Shown piece after piece: positions 8,949 to 26,400 of a stretch of 64,000 nt of DNA. This DNA is from Aerococcaceae bacterium zg-1292 (GTDB taxonomy: Bacteria; Bacillota; Bacilli; Lactobacillales; Aerococcaceae): contig CP065955.1 of the NCBI GenBank assembly GCA_016126655.1, positions 2,118,501 through 2,182,500 on the forward strand. Direction: 5' to 3'. The translations under genes were made by a program, and so were the position numbers. Below the pieces are notes generated by a model. It was not told the origin of the DNA. It ran no database searches and worked only from the letters and a program-made list of their open reading frames with translations. Within the stretch, counting starts at the first letter, position 1; each line of letters opens with the position of its first letter.

Positions 8949-8977
8949 TTGCGTTGCAATTATTCCTGTGCTATGAT
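8949..8977 (+). promoter_or_regulatory. Promoter of the ZinT-like gene (extended -10)
   Basis: TTGCGT (8949-8954), 17 bp, then TATGAT (8972-8977) with TG one base ahead of the -10. The spacer to the start codon is AT-rich. I see no convincing AdcR/Zur palindrome. Confidence 0.6.
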
Positions 8978-9024
8978 TAAAAAGTAACTTTTACTAAAAA
9001 GAATTTTTTGGGAGGAATTTATAC

Positions 9025-9894
9025 ATGAAAAAACGTATATTAGCAGCACTTTTTAGCTCAATGTTATTAGGAGGCGCCGCAATTAATCCATTACACGCCC
9101 CTGTTTTTGCAGAAGAAACAACTGAACATCATGACGAAGATGACCACCACGGTGATGACCATGACCATGACCATGATGGTGACGGCTTTGAATTTGAAGC
9201 TGACCATGTCGTGAAAAAAGATGGCGATAAATATATCGTTGCGCATGGCGACCACTATCATAATGTTCCAGCAAGCGAATTAACAGAAGAACAAATAAAA
9301 GAAGCTGATGAGTATTTAGAAAAACATCCGGAAGTCACAAAAGAATATGAGATGAAAAAAGATGTTTATGCCGGCTATTTTGAAGATGACCAAGTAAAAG
9401 ACCGTGAATTATCCGACTGGGAAGGTGAATGGCAATCTGTTTTACCTTACTTAGAAGACGGGACTTTAGACATGGTAATGGAGAAAAAAGCCAAAGAAGG
9501 CAAAATGACTGCTGAAGAGTATAAAGAATACTACATGAAAGGTTATAAAACCGATGTTGACCACATTACCATTAAAGATGGAAAAATGACCTTCAAAACA
9601 GGTGACAAATCAGTGACTGGTGAGTACAAATATGAAGGCAAAGAAATCCTAAAATACGAAAAAGGTAACCGTGGTGTGCGTTTCTTATTCACTAAAGTCG
9701 GTGGTGATGAAGAAGCACCAAAATCTGTACAATTTAGCGACCACAATATCGCACCAACAAAAGTAATGCACTACCATATCTACTTCGGCGATAAATCTCA
9801 CGAAGAATTATTAAAAGAAATGGAAAACTGGCCTACATACTATCCTGCAGAATGGTCAGGTGCACAAATTATGACAGACCAATTAAACCATTAA
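9025..9894 (+). CDS. Exported ZinT-like zinc-binding protein with His-rich N-terminus and histidine-triad motif
   Basis: A 289-aa secreted protein: signal peptide 1-30 (cleavage near VFAEE), an acidic/His-rich stretch with many His and Asp residues (32-52), and a HxxHxH motif (HGDHYH, about 75) of the kind found in streptococcal Pht proteins. The ZinT/YodA domain starts near residue 115 (AGYFEDDQVKDRELSDWEGE) and runs to the end, including DHITIKDGKMTF and the conserved HYHIYFGDKSHEELL. ZinT domains bind zinc and deliver it to AdcA/ZnuA-type importers outside the membrane. In streptococci this domain is often fused to AdcA, but here it is a separate protein without a lipobox. GGGAGG precedes the ATG. 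It is monocistronic, with its own promoter and terminator. Confidence 0.87.
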   Translation: MKKRILAALFSSMLLGGAAINPLHAPVFAEETTEHHDEDDHHGDDHDHDHDGDGFEFEADHVVKKDGDKYIVAHGDHYHNVPASELTEEQIKEADEYLEKHPEVTKEYEMKKDVYAGYFEDDQVKDRELSDWEGEWQSVLPYLEDGTLDMVMEKKAKEGKMTAEEYKEYYMKGYKTDVDHITIKDGKMTFKTGDKSVTGEYKYEGKEILKYEKGNRGVRFLFTKVGGDEEAPKSVQFSDHNIAPTKVMHYHIYFGDKSHEELLKEMENWPTYYPAEWSGAQIMTDQLNH

Positions 9895-9913
9895 GATACG
9901 TATTGCAATATGT

Positions 9914-9951
9914 AAAACCACTCAGCCTCATTGAAGCCGAGTGGTTTTTTT
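9914..9951 (+). terminator. Intrinsic terminator after the ZinT-like gene
   Basis: AACCACTC pairs with GAGTGGTT, with an inner GCC/GGC-type pairing, followed by a run of seven T. Confidence 0.85.
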
Positions 9952-10016
9952 GCTCTCTACTAGTTGTCAAAACAATCTTCATTCCGCAGAAAAAATTGGT
10001 ATTCTCGTTTTTTGAA

Positions 10017-11168
10017 TTAGAACAACTCTTTATAAAAAGCAATCGTTTCTTCTAATGTTGGTGTAAATGGATTACCTGGTGCACAGGCATCAATCATTGC
10101 ATTTTTAGATAGGTATTCAAAGTCAAAGTCTTCTTCTTTGATGTTCAACTCTGTTAATTTTTTAGGAATACCCACTGTTTCAGATAATTTTTCTATTTCT
10201 GCAATCGCATAAGCAGCACATTCTTCATCGGTTTTGCCTTCAGGATTTAAGCCTAATGCTTTAGCAACATCACGGAAAGCAGCAGGTACGCGTTTAGCAT
10301 TTTCACGCTCAATAATCGGTAATAACATCGCACAACACACACCATGCGGTAAATTATACACCGCACCTAATTGGTGTGCCATTGAGTGCACATAGCCTAG
10401 ACCAGCGTTGTTAAAGGCCATACCTCCTAAAAATATCGCATCAACCATCCCTGTACGTGCTTCAATATCAAACCCATCTTTCACTGCACGTGGTAGGAAT
10501 TCTTTAATTAATTCAATTGCACCCATGGATAATTTTTTGGTTACGCCATAAGCACCAGGTGTTACTAAGGCTTCTACCGCATGAGTCATCGCATCCATAC
10601 CTGTAGCAGCCGTTAATGCCGCTGGTTTTGAAACCATTAATTCAGGGTCATTGACGGATATTAAGGCTAATGAGTTTTTATCAACCATTACCATTTTTAC
10701 TTTACGCTCTTCATCTGTAATGACATAGTTGATAGTAAGCTCAGCAGATGTTCCCGCTGTCGTATTAATCGCAACCACTGGTAAACCTTTCTCTGACGAT
10801 TTATGTAATCCCTCGTAATCCTGAGGTTTTCCGCCATTAGTTGCTAGCACTGAAATACAGCTTGCGCAATCTTGTGGTGACCCACCTCCTAAACTGATGA
10901 TGAAGTCGCAATCATTGTCTTTTAAGACTGCTAAGCCATCCATTACATTTTTACACGTTGGATTCGCATCTACATCACTAAAGATTACAAATTCAACGCC
11001 TGCTTCTTTTAAAGGCGCTACTACTTTTGGTAAAATATCGCTACTTTCGATAAATTTATCCGTTACCAATAATGCTTTGTTATAACCTAAATCTTTAACG
11101 TATCCCCCGATTTCGTTAACACATCCTGCACCAATTAAATTGGTTGATGGTACATAAAATGTTGCCAT
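10017..11168 (-). CDS. Iron-containing alcohol dehydrogenase (group III, 1,3-propanediol/methanol dehydrogenase-like)
   Basis: A 383-aa NAD(P)H-dependent oxidoreductase. The nucleotide-binding glycine motif DFIISLGGGSPQDCA is near residue 95 and TTAGTSAE near 145. The Fe ligands lie in AATGMDAMTHAVEA (Asp and His, about 195-205) and HSMAHQLGAVYNLPHG (two His, about 262-280). The family reduces aldehydes to alcohols, or the reverse, in the cytoplasm. Length and motifs fit DhaT/FucO-like enzymes, and the exact substrate is not determined. The ATG at 11168 (MATFYVPST) is chosen because AAAGGAGAG precedes it. A copy of the BOX-like repeat family abuts the ribosome site upstream. Confidence 0.9.
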   Translation of the reverse strand: MATFYVPSTNLIGAGCVNEIGGYVKDLGYNKALLVTDKFIESSDILPKVVAPLKEAGVEFVIFSDVDANPTCKNVMDGLAVLKDNDCDFIISLGGGSPQDCASCISVLATNGGKPQDYEGLHKSSEKGLPVVAINTTAGTSAELTINYVITDEERKVKMVMVDKNSLALISVNDPELMVSKPAALTAATGMDAMTHAVEALVTPGAYGVTKKLSMGAIELIKEFLPRAVKDGFDIEARTGMVDAIFLGGMAFNNAGLGYVHSMAHQLGAVYNLPHGVCCAMLLPIIERENAKRVPAAFRDVAKALGLNPEGKTDEECAAYAIAEIEKLSETVGIPKKLTELNIKEEDFDFEYLSKNAMIDACAPGNPFTPTLEETIAFYKELF

Positions 11169-11187
11169 TATATTCTCTCTCCTTTTA

Positions 11188-11283
11188 TTTGGGTTCATTC
11201 GGATTGTCTTGACGTCCACTTCAAAAATCTTCTCTGTGTAATGCTCACTCTCCAGCGGTTCAAGTCAGAGCAATCTCACGTAC
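11188..11283 (-). repeat. BOX-like palindromic repeat, copy a (upstream of alcohol dehydrogenase)
   Basis: Reading on the plus strand it starts like TTTGGGTTCATTCGG, carries GTCTTGACGTCCACTTC and the complementary CCAGCGGTTCAAGTC, and then degenerates. It ends 20 bp from the start codon, inside the 5' leader of the minus-strand gene. Confidence 0.75.
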
Positions 11284-11500
11284 CCTCTGTTGTTTTAATA
11301 ATTATTTCACAAAGTTATTCTAACACGTGTTTGTGCATTTTTCAAGCGATGATTACTATTATTTTTTGACTTTTTGCGACTATATGTAACGCGAGCAGCC
11401 CGCTTTACAGTCAATATTATTATTGCGATTTCAAAGGAATCGTTTGAAATCGCCAATATAACAACCTTTAGCTGTTGTTTTGTTTATATATTTTTATAAA
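11284..11500. other. Intergenic stretch with one perfect hairpin
   Basis: No gene seen. A perfect 11-bp hairpin (GCGATTTCAAA/TTTGAAATCGC, 11425-11453) lies upstream of the alcohol dehydrogenase, with no T-run on either strand. Confidence 0.5.
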
Positions 11501-11550
11501 AAACTATCTGCCAGTTAATGGTTCATGCACCATTAACTGAGAGATAGTTT
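11496..11550 (-). terminator. Strong terminator after the pseudouridine synthase gene
   Basis: A long stem (AAACTATCT/AGATAGTTT plus CAGTTAATGG/CCATTAACTG with a 2-nt internal loop), followed on the minus strand by a T-rich tail. Confidence 0.85.
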
Positions 11551-11642
11551 AAAGATTCTTTTCTGTCAACTGTCTAAAATTGCTCAACTTGTGAAACGTT
11601 TATCTAAATCAATCGTAAATGAACACGCCATATAACAAAGCG

Positions 11643-12362
11643 TTAACCTAAATACGCTTTAATCAGCATTAATTCACTCGCTGTTAATTCACGATACTGT
11701 CCTGGTGCTAATTGTGAGTCTAATACGAACGGACCAAATGCAATCCGTTTCAACTGAATGACTTTCACACCAATGGATAGAAACATCTTTTTAACTTGGT
11801 GGAATTTCCCTTCTGAAATAGTCACATGCGCAATACTTTGCGTGGCATCTGCCGATAGTATTACTAGCTGTGCCGGACGACAGCGATAACCACCTTCAAA
11901 GATAATCCCTTGTTGAAATTGCTGTTGATGCCGTGCAGTTAATTTACCATTGACAACCACCTCATATGTCTTTTTTACATGATAATCCGGATGCAACATC
12001 CGAAAACCGAGTGGTCCATTAGTCGTTATTAACAGCAGGCCACTAGTGTCACGGTCCAAGCGTCCAATTGGATATAATCCAGATAACTTCGTATGATTAT
12101 CAATCAAATCAATCACGGTCACTTTATCGGCATCAGACACAGCACTCACAACACCAGTGGGTTTATTCATAACAAAATAATGTTCACGCTCACCGATTAA
12201 TTGTTGACCATTTACGATAATTGTCTGCAGATGACTATCGATGTTCTGACTGAGCGCAAGGGCTTTGTGTCCATCTACCAAAATATCACCGTCTGCCAAT
12301 AATTTTTTACGCTGTCTCTTCGAGTAATTTTTCGTCTGTATCAGTAATTTGTCTAGCCGCAC
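11643..12362 (-). CDS. rsuA: 16S rRNA pseudouridine synthase, RsuA/RluB/E/F family
   Basis: A 239-aa protein with an N-terminal S4 RNA-binding domain (RLDKLLIQTKNYSKRQ, residues 2-60) and a pseudouridine synthase domain. The catalytic aspartate lies in GRLDRDTSGLLL (about residue 100), and KTYEVVVNG and EGKFHQVKKM are further family motifs. The RsuA branch makes pseudouridine 516 of 16S rRNA in E. coli. I assign the same role here at family level. The start is taken as GTG 12362, because AGGAGG lies 7 nt before it and the S4 domain begins there. A longer ATG frame to 12506 lacks family similarity. Confidence 0.85.
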   Translation of the reverse strand: MRLDKLLIQTKNYSKRQRKKLLADGDILVDGHKALALSQNIDSHLQTIIVNGQQLIGEREHYFVMNKPTGVVSAVSDADKVTVIDLIDNHTKLSGLYPIGRLDRDTSGLLLITTNGPLGFRMLHPDYHVKKTYEVVVNGKLTARHQQQFQQGIIFEGGYRCRPAQLVILSADATQSIAHVTISEGKFHQVKKMFLSIGVKVIQLKRIAFGPFVLDSQLAPGQYRELTASELMLIKAYLG

Positions 12363-12504
12363 TGTGGCACCTCCTTTGCTACTCATTAAGATAATAAGTG
12401 GTTTTGTTACACGATATGAGTATGTTTTTCTTAGGTAGAAAAAGTAGTGGCAATAGTCAATTTGATACTTTATTTTATTATCCACTACACTTTTTGAACA
12501 AAGC

Positions 12505-12532
12505 AAAAGAGGGACCTTTCAGTCCCTCTTTT
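12505..12532 (-). terminator. Terminator of collagen-like gene 1
   Basis: AAGAGGGAC/GTCCCTCTT stem with a 6-nt loop and T-runs on both sides (bidirectional). A second copy is at 21196-21222. Confidence 0.85.
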
Positions 12533-12585
12533 GTGACTAATCGTAGTAACCATTATATCACAAGAAATGATAGGGTCTCTATTGA

Positions 12586-20919
<8,334 letters not shown>

Positions 20920-20959
20920 GATTATCCTCCTTTAGAACCATTACAATATATTACAACCG

Positions 20960-20988
20960 ATTTTACTCCTTTATATTTACGTTGTCAA
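20960..20988 (-). promoter_or_regulatory. Promoter of adhesin 1
   Basis: TTGACA (20983-20988), 17 bp, TAAAAT (20960-20965) on the minus strand. Between it and the ribosome site is a near-palindrome TTGTAATATATTGTAA (20943-20958), similar to the 14-bp palindrome before the importer gene at 1360. Confidence 0.65.
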
Positions 20989-21195
20989 CATTTTTCAATA
21001 ATTTATACTATAAAAACCCTTGACTTGGGTATTTTTTTGTAAAAATATATTAATTGATATCAATTAATTTATCATTTCATAGAGAAATAACCGAGCTAAT
21101 AACAATCGCTTAAAAATATATTGGATTTTATTCGTCAATTAGTACAAAAAAGCCTACGCTTCACTTTATCATTCGCAACGGTTTTTGAACAAAGC

Positions 21196-21222
21196 AAAAG
21201 AGGGACCTTTCAGTCCCTCTTT
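21196..21222 (-). terminator. Original terminator of adhesin 2, now separated by the IS
   Basis: Same stem and flanks as the terminator at 12505. It now lies beyond the inserted element, so adhesin 2 transcripts meet the IS right end (its own hairpin at 23330-23361) first. Confidence 0.8.
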
Positions 21223-21242
21223 TGTGACTAATCGTAGTAACC

Positions 21243-21338
21243 ATTATATCACAAAGAATGATAGGGTCTCTATTGATTAGCACTCTTCTTCTTTTTTCTT
21301 CTTACCTGTTACTAACACTGCGGTTGATAAGCCTAAAC
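21243..21338. repeat. 96-bp target site duplication, left copy
   Basis: Matches 23392-23487 base for base except one position (CACAAAG versus CACGAAG). It holds the last 27 codons and stop of adhesin 2 in orphan form, plus 34 bp of 3' flank. Confidence 0.85.
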
Positions 21339-23391
21339 GGGAGTTTGACACTTGTAAAAACATCCTGCCCTCCACAAACGCTGTCACAAGGCTTTTTTTT
21401 GCACTTTTTTTGTCAACCTTTAGTTTTACCTATTGCGTACATAACGTACACTATGGTATAATGGATATTAAAAGGAGGCATTTTTATGCGAGTTCGAACA
21501 GTCAAATCTTCTAATGGTTCCATTTATTATGCAGTTATCCGAGATATAAAGAAAGAAAATGGTAAACGCTCTACACAAATTGTTGAGAATTTAGGTAGTC
21601 ATAAAAAGCTTCTTCAAGAGCACCCTGAAATGGATCCAATGGATTACGCCAAACAAGTAGCGCGTGAACTAACGGAAAAAGAAAATGAAGGTAAAATCAC
21701 CTTCATTCACCAATATGACACGAAAAGATTGATTAAACTCGGCGAGTCCAACGGTTTTGATGTAGGTCAACTTTTCCTAGATAAAATATTTTACGAGCTT
21801 AAACTCGATAAGTTATGTAAGACACTCAAAGGCTCGTCTAAGATTAGCTTTGATTTAACTGCCATCTTAAAAATGTTGATATCCACTCGCATTCTTTACC
21901 CAGGATCTAAACGTAGTTTCCTTACCTTAGCTAAGAACTATTTAACACCTCCTGATATTGATCTACATCAAATCTATCGAGGGTTAGATCTACTCTCTAA
22001 GAACATGGAAAAAATACAACAACACGCTTACCTGGCAAGTAAAGAGGTTGTAAAACGCGATACTCAGGTGCTTTTTTACGATTGCACGAACTATTTCTTT
22101 GAAATTGAAGAGGAAGATAATTTTCGTAAATATGGAGTGAGTAAAGAACATCGCCCAAACCCTATTATCCAAATGGGATTGTTTATGGACGGATCTGGTA
22201 TGCCACTAGCTTTCTCGCTCTTTGAAGGGAATAAAAATGAAATCAACTCTCTTAAGCCGATAGAGAAGCAAATCATTAAAGATTTTGAATTGTCTGATCT
22301 TATTGTCTGTACGGATGCAGGATTGAGTTCCTTTGCGAACAAACGATTTAATAGTCTCCAAAACCGTCACTATATTACGACGCATTCCATTAAAAAAATG
22401 AAAAGGGATCTCGCTGAATGGGCATTAAGTCCAGAGGGGTGGAAGATTTTTGATGGCGATTCAACAACAAAGAAAAAAGATAAAATGCTCTATCATCTTG
22501 ATGATGTCAACAGACAAATTCAAGCCTATCGTGACGGAAAGACCTCTCCTGATGGACTACGATTAATGAATGCGACTTTTTATAAGGAATCTTGGGAACG
22601 GAGAGAACTTAGTCCCGAGGAAAAACAACATCATCTTAAACCATTTGAAGAACGCTATATTGTCACATATTCTCCAAAATATCAACAGTATCAAGCAAAT
22701 ATTCGAGAAAGACAAATTAATCGGGCTTTGAAAAAATTAGAACAAACAGATCCGATGAAAAACACTAATCCCCATTCGCCTAATCGGTTCGTTAAAACGG
22801 AGTATGTAACAGAAAATGGGGAAGTAGTGAAGCTAATTTATCGAATCAATCAAGAAGCCATAGATAAAGAAGCGCAATATGATGGATTTTATTGCGTCGC
22901 AACCAATTTAGAAAGTTCGATCGAATCAATTGTTGGTATCAATAAACAACGTTGGGAAATTGAAGAGTGTTTCCGAATTTTAAAGACTGAATTTAAAAGT
23001 CGTCCGGTATATTTAAGTCGCGAGAATCGCATTCGTGCTCATTTTTTGACATGTTTCCTTTCATTATTGGTTTATCGAATTTTGGAACAACGGATGAAGG
23101 ACTATACTGTTAGTGAGATTATACAAACATTGCGTGGGATGAGGATTGCAAAAATAGCCGAAGAAGCTTTTGTACCACAGTATACACGCACCGAGATTAC
23201 TGATAAATTACATGAAATCAGTGGCTTCAGAACAGATTATGAATTCATAGAGAAAAAATCTTTTAAAAAAATTGAAAGACAGATAAAATCGGGGAAATAG
23301 TACGCATTTTCGCACAATTCAATTACCCTCTAAAACGTTGATATATCAACGTTTTAGAGGGTTTTCTGCCTTTTTAAGTGTCAAAGACGGG
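21339..23391 (+). mobile_element. IS1634-family insertion sequence, 2053 bp
   Basis: One transposase gene flanked by imperfect terminal inverted repeats. The left end has GGGAG then TTTGACACTT, and the right end (reverse complement) has CCCGTC then TTTGACACTT. It is bordered by a 96-bp direct repeat. Long, variable target duplications are known for IS1634 and IS1549 elements. A hairpin (CTCTAAAACGTTGAT/ATCAACGTTTTAGAG, 23330-23361) near the right end may act as a terminator for the transposase. Confidence 0.85.
21486..23300 (+). CDS. IS1634-family DDE transposase, intact
   Basis: A 604-aa IS4-superfamily transposase of the IS1634 group. The N-terminus SNGSIYYAVI and QIVENLGSHKKL is typical. 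The catalytic residues are suggested by the first D in LFYDCTNYFFE (about 200), the second in LIVCTDAGLSS (about 278) and the E in IVGINKQRWEIEECFRILK (about 500; Y/K-rich YREK-like box). No frameshift or internal stop is seen, so the element may still be active. Promoter-like sequence and AAAGGAGGC precede the ATG. It is the only plus-strand gene between the two adhesins. Confidence 0.93.
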   Translation: MRVRTVKSSNGSIYYAVIRDIKKENGKRSTQIVENLGSHKKLLQEHPEMDPMDYAKQVARELTEKENEGKITFIHQYDTKRLIKLGESNGFDVGQLFLDKIFYELKLDKLCKTLKGSSKISFDLTAILKMLISTRILYPGSKRSFLTLAKNYLTPPDIDLHQIYRGLDLLSKNMEKIQQHAYLASKEVVKRDTQVLFYDCTNYFFEIEEEDNFRKYGVSKEHRPNPIIQMGLFMDGSGMPLAFSLFEGNKNEINSLKPIEKQIIKDFELSDLIVCTDAGLSSFANKRFNSLQNRHYITTHSIKKMKRDLAEWALSPEGWKIFDGDSTTKKKDKMLYHLDDVNRQIQAYRDGKTSPDGLRLMNATFYKESWERRELSPEEKQHHLKPFEERYIVTYSPKYQQYQANIRERQINRALKKLEQTDPMKNTNPHSPNRFVKTEYVTENGEVVKLIYRINQEAIDKEAQYDGFYCVATNLESSIESIVGINKQRWEIEECFRILKTEFKSRPVYLSRENRIRAHFLTCFLSLLVYRILEQRMKDYTVSEIIQTLRGMRIAKIAEEAFVPQYTRTEITDKLHEISGFRTDYEFIEKKSFKKIERQIKSGK

Positions 23392-23487
23392 ATTATATCA
23401 CGAAGAATGATAGGGTCTCTATTGATTAGCACTCTTCTTCTTTTTTCTTCTTACCTGTTACTAACACTGCGGTTGATAAGCCTAAAC
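23392..23487. repeat. 96-bp target site duplication, right copy
   Basis: This copy supplies the real stop codon (23426-23428) and C-terminal tail of adhesin 2. The insertion therefore fell inside the gene, but the long duplication rebuilt the reading frame. Confidence 0.85.
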
Positions 23488-26400
23488 TCATTAATCCGAT
23501 ATATGCGAAATTATGGTTTGTTTCACCTGTATTTGGTAACATTGCTGCTTTTACTGCATTGGTATTTGAAGCTTTTGGTCCTTGTTCATCTGAAGCACTT
23601 GGGTTATTTGTATCTTCAGGATTACTTGGTTTGCCTGATTCTTCAGGTCGTTTTGGTTCTTCTGGAGTACTTGGTACTTCAGGTTGTTCTGGTTCATTCG
23701 GCTTACCTGGTTCATTCGGTTGACCTGGTTCGCTTGGTTGTCCCGGTTCGTTCGGTTGTCCCGGTTCATTCGGTTGTCCCGGTTCGTTCGGTTGCCCCGG
23801 TTCATTCGGTTGTCCTGGTTTGTTCGGTTGCCCCGGTTCATTCGGTTGTCCCGGTTCGTTCGGTTGCCCGGGTTCATTCGGTTGTCCTGGTTCGTTCGGT
23901 TGCCCCGGTTCATTCGGCTTACCTGGTTCATCCGGCTTACCTGGTTTGTTCGGTTGCCCCGGTTCGCTTGGTTGATTTGGATTAGTACCTTTATCGATAA
24001 TAATCACATTAGTATTTCCATTAATATTAATCGTTAAATTAATACCAAGCAGTCTTAACTGATTCATTAATTTTTTGAATTCTTCTAACGAAATTGAGCC
24101 TTCACATGGACATTCTTTCGCATTAATAATAATTTGTTGATTAATAATATTAATGTTTGGATGAATTCCTAGTAAGGTTAATTTAGAAAGTAAATCTTCT
24201 AATTCTTTCAGTGTTAACGTTTGGTTAATATTAATATTCGTGTTTCCTGAACCCTCTTTACCATCACGTCCGTCTTTACCTGGTTCACCTTTATCGCCCT
24301 TATCGCCTTTTTCACCTTTCTTGATGATGGTTTCTGTTTTACTACCATCTGAATTAGTGATTGTAATTGTATGGCTACCGTCTTCATTTTGCTTAACGTC
24401 TACAGTTGGAGACTTGCCATCCTTGCCGTCCTTACCGTTTTTAACTGTTGTTTCAGTCTTACTGCCATCTGAATTGATAATAGTGATTGTGTGGCTGCCG
24501 TCTTCATTTTGTTTAACGTTTACAGTTGGAGACTTACCGTCTTTGCCGTCTTTACCATTTTTAACAATGGTTTCTGTTTTGCTGCCGTCCGCATGGTTGA
24601 CAGTAATGGTATGGCTGCCATCGGCATTTTCACGGACATCTATGGTTGAAGATTTGCCATCCTTACCATCTTTACCGTTCTTCACAATGGTTTCAGTCTT
24701 GTTTCCGTCTGAATTGGTAATCGTAATAGTGTGGCTGCCATCAGCATTTTGTTTAATGTCCACTGTTGGAGACTTGCCGTCTTTACCGTCGCGTCCATCA
24801 CGTCCATCTTTACCTGGTTCGCCTGGCTTACCATTTCTAACGATTGTTTCCGTTTGAGTGCCATCGGCATTCGTTATGGTAATTGTATGACTGCCATCAT
24901 CGTTTTGTTTAACGTCTATTTTCGGTGATTTTCCGTCTTTGCCATTCTCACCGTCTTTACCATTTTTAATCGTTGTTCTGGTTTTGATTCCATCAGCATT
25001 TGTAATCGTGATTGTATGACTACCGTCTTCATTTGGCTTAATATCTACGGTTGGAGACTTACCATCCTTACCGTTTTGTCCGTCACGACCATCTTTGCCT
25101 TTGTCGCCTTTTTCACCTTTCTCACCATTTTTAATAATTGTTTCAGTTGTCTTACCATCTGCATTGGTGATTTTAATTGTGTGACTGCCGTCTTCATTTG
25201 GTTTAACTTCGACTTTCGGCGTTTTTCCATCTTCACCATCAAATACAAACTCACGATTAAGTACGACATTAGTATCACGGTCACGGACGACTACCCAAGT
25301 TCCTGTTTTACCATTATGTGTACCACGTTCTGTTGTTACAGTTACTGAACGTCCATCTTTTCCGTTTTGTCCATTTTTACCTGGTTCACCTTTTGGTCCG
25401 GCTGGGCCTTGTGCACCTGGCTTGCCGTCATTACCATCACGTATGATTTGACGACCTGTTTCGATTTCTTTACCATCCGGAGTAATCTTATAAGTGATGA
25501 TTGTATAGGTGCCATCTCCGTTTTTCTTGACTTCGATACGGCTTGAAGTGCCGTTCTCACCATTTTTGCCATCCTTACCTGGCGCGCCTGGCGTTCCTTT
25601 TTCGCCATTCTTAACAACTATTGTCTTATTAGTTCCATCAGGATTTTTAATAGTAACAGTATAACTTCCATCTTTATTTTCTTTAATATCTATTGATGGA
25701 GAATTACCGTCTTTACCATTTTCACCTGGTTTTCCAGCCGGACCTTGGGGTCCCATCGGTCCTTGTGGACCTGGTCGTCCGTCTTGGCCTGGTACTCCTG
25801 GTGAGCCATCTCGACCTGGTATTCCTGGTGCTCCCTGTGGTCCCTCTGGTCCTCGTGGGCCGGCCGGACCTTGTGCACCCGGTTCGCCTTTTTCACCTGG
25901 TGTCCCCGCTGGACCTTGTGGTCCCGTTGGACCAGTTGGGCCTTGAGCACCACGTTCTCCGTCTTTTCCGGGTTTCCCGGCTGGACCCGCAGGTCCCATT
26001 GGTCCTGTTGGTCCCGCTGGACCGGCCGGACCTTGAGCGCCATCTTGTCCTGGTTTTCCATCTGCACCATTTTTTCCAGGTGTTCCTTCTGGTCCTTGCG
26101 GGCCTCGTGGGCCTTGTTCACCTTTTTCACCTGGTTCACCCTTTGGTCCTTGTGGTCCAGCTGGGCCGGCCGGGCCTTGTGCGCCTGGCTTGCCTTCGCG
26201 ACCTGGCACTCCTGGTGAGCCATCTCGACCATCTTCACCTTTCTCGCCTGGGACTCCTTGTGGACCTCGTGGGCCTACTGGACCGGCTGGGCCTTGTGCA
26301 CCATCTTTGCCGGGTGCGCCATCTGCTCCGTTTTTACCTGGTTCACCTTTGGCTCCATCTCGTCCCGGTTTTCCAGGGTCACCTTGTGGGCCCGCTGGAC

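Noticed and set aside
11643..12506. 287-aa version of the pseudouridine synthase
   Set aside because: The first 48 residues lack family similarity. GTG 12362 has a perfectly spaced AGGAGG.
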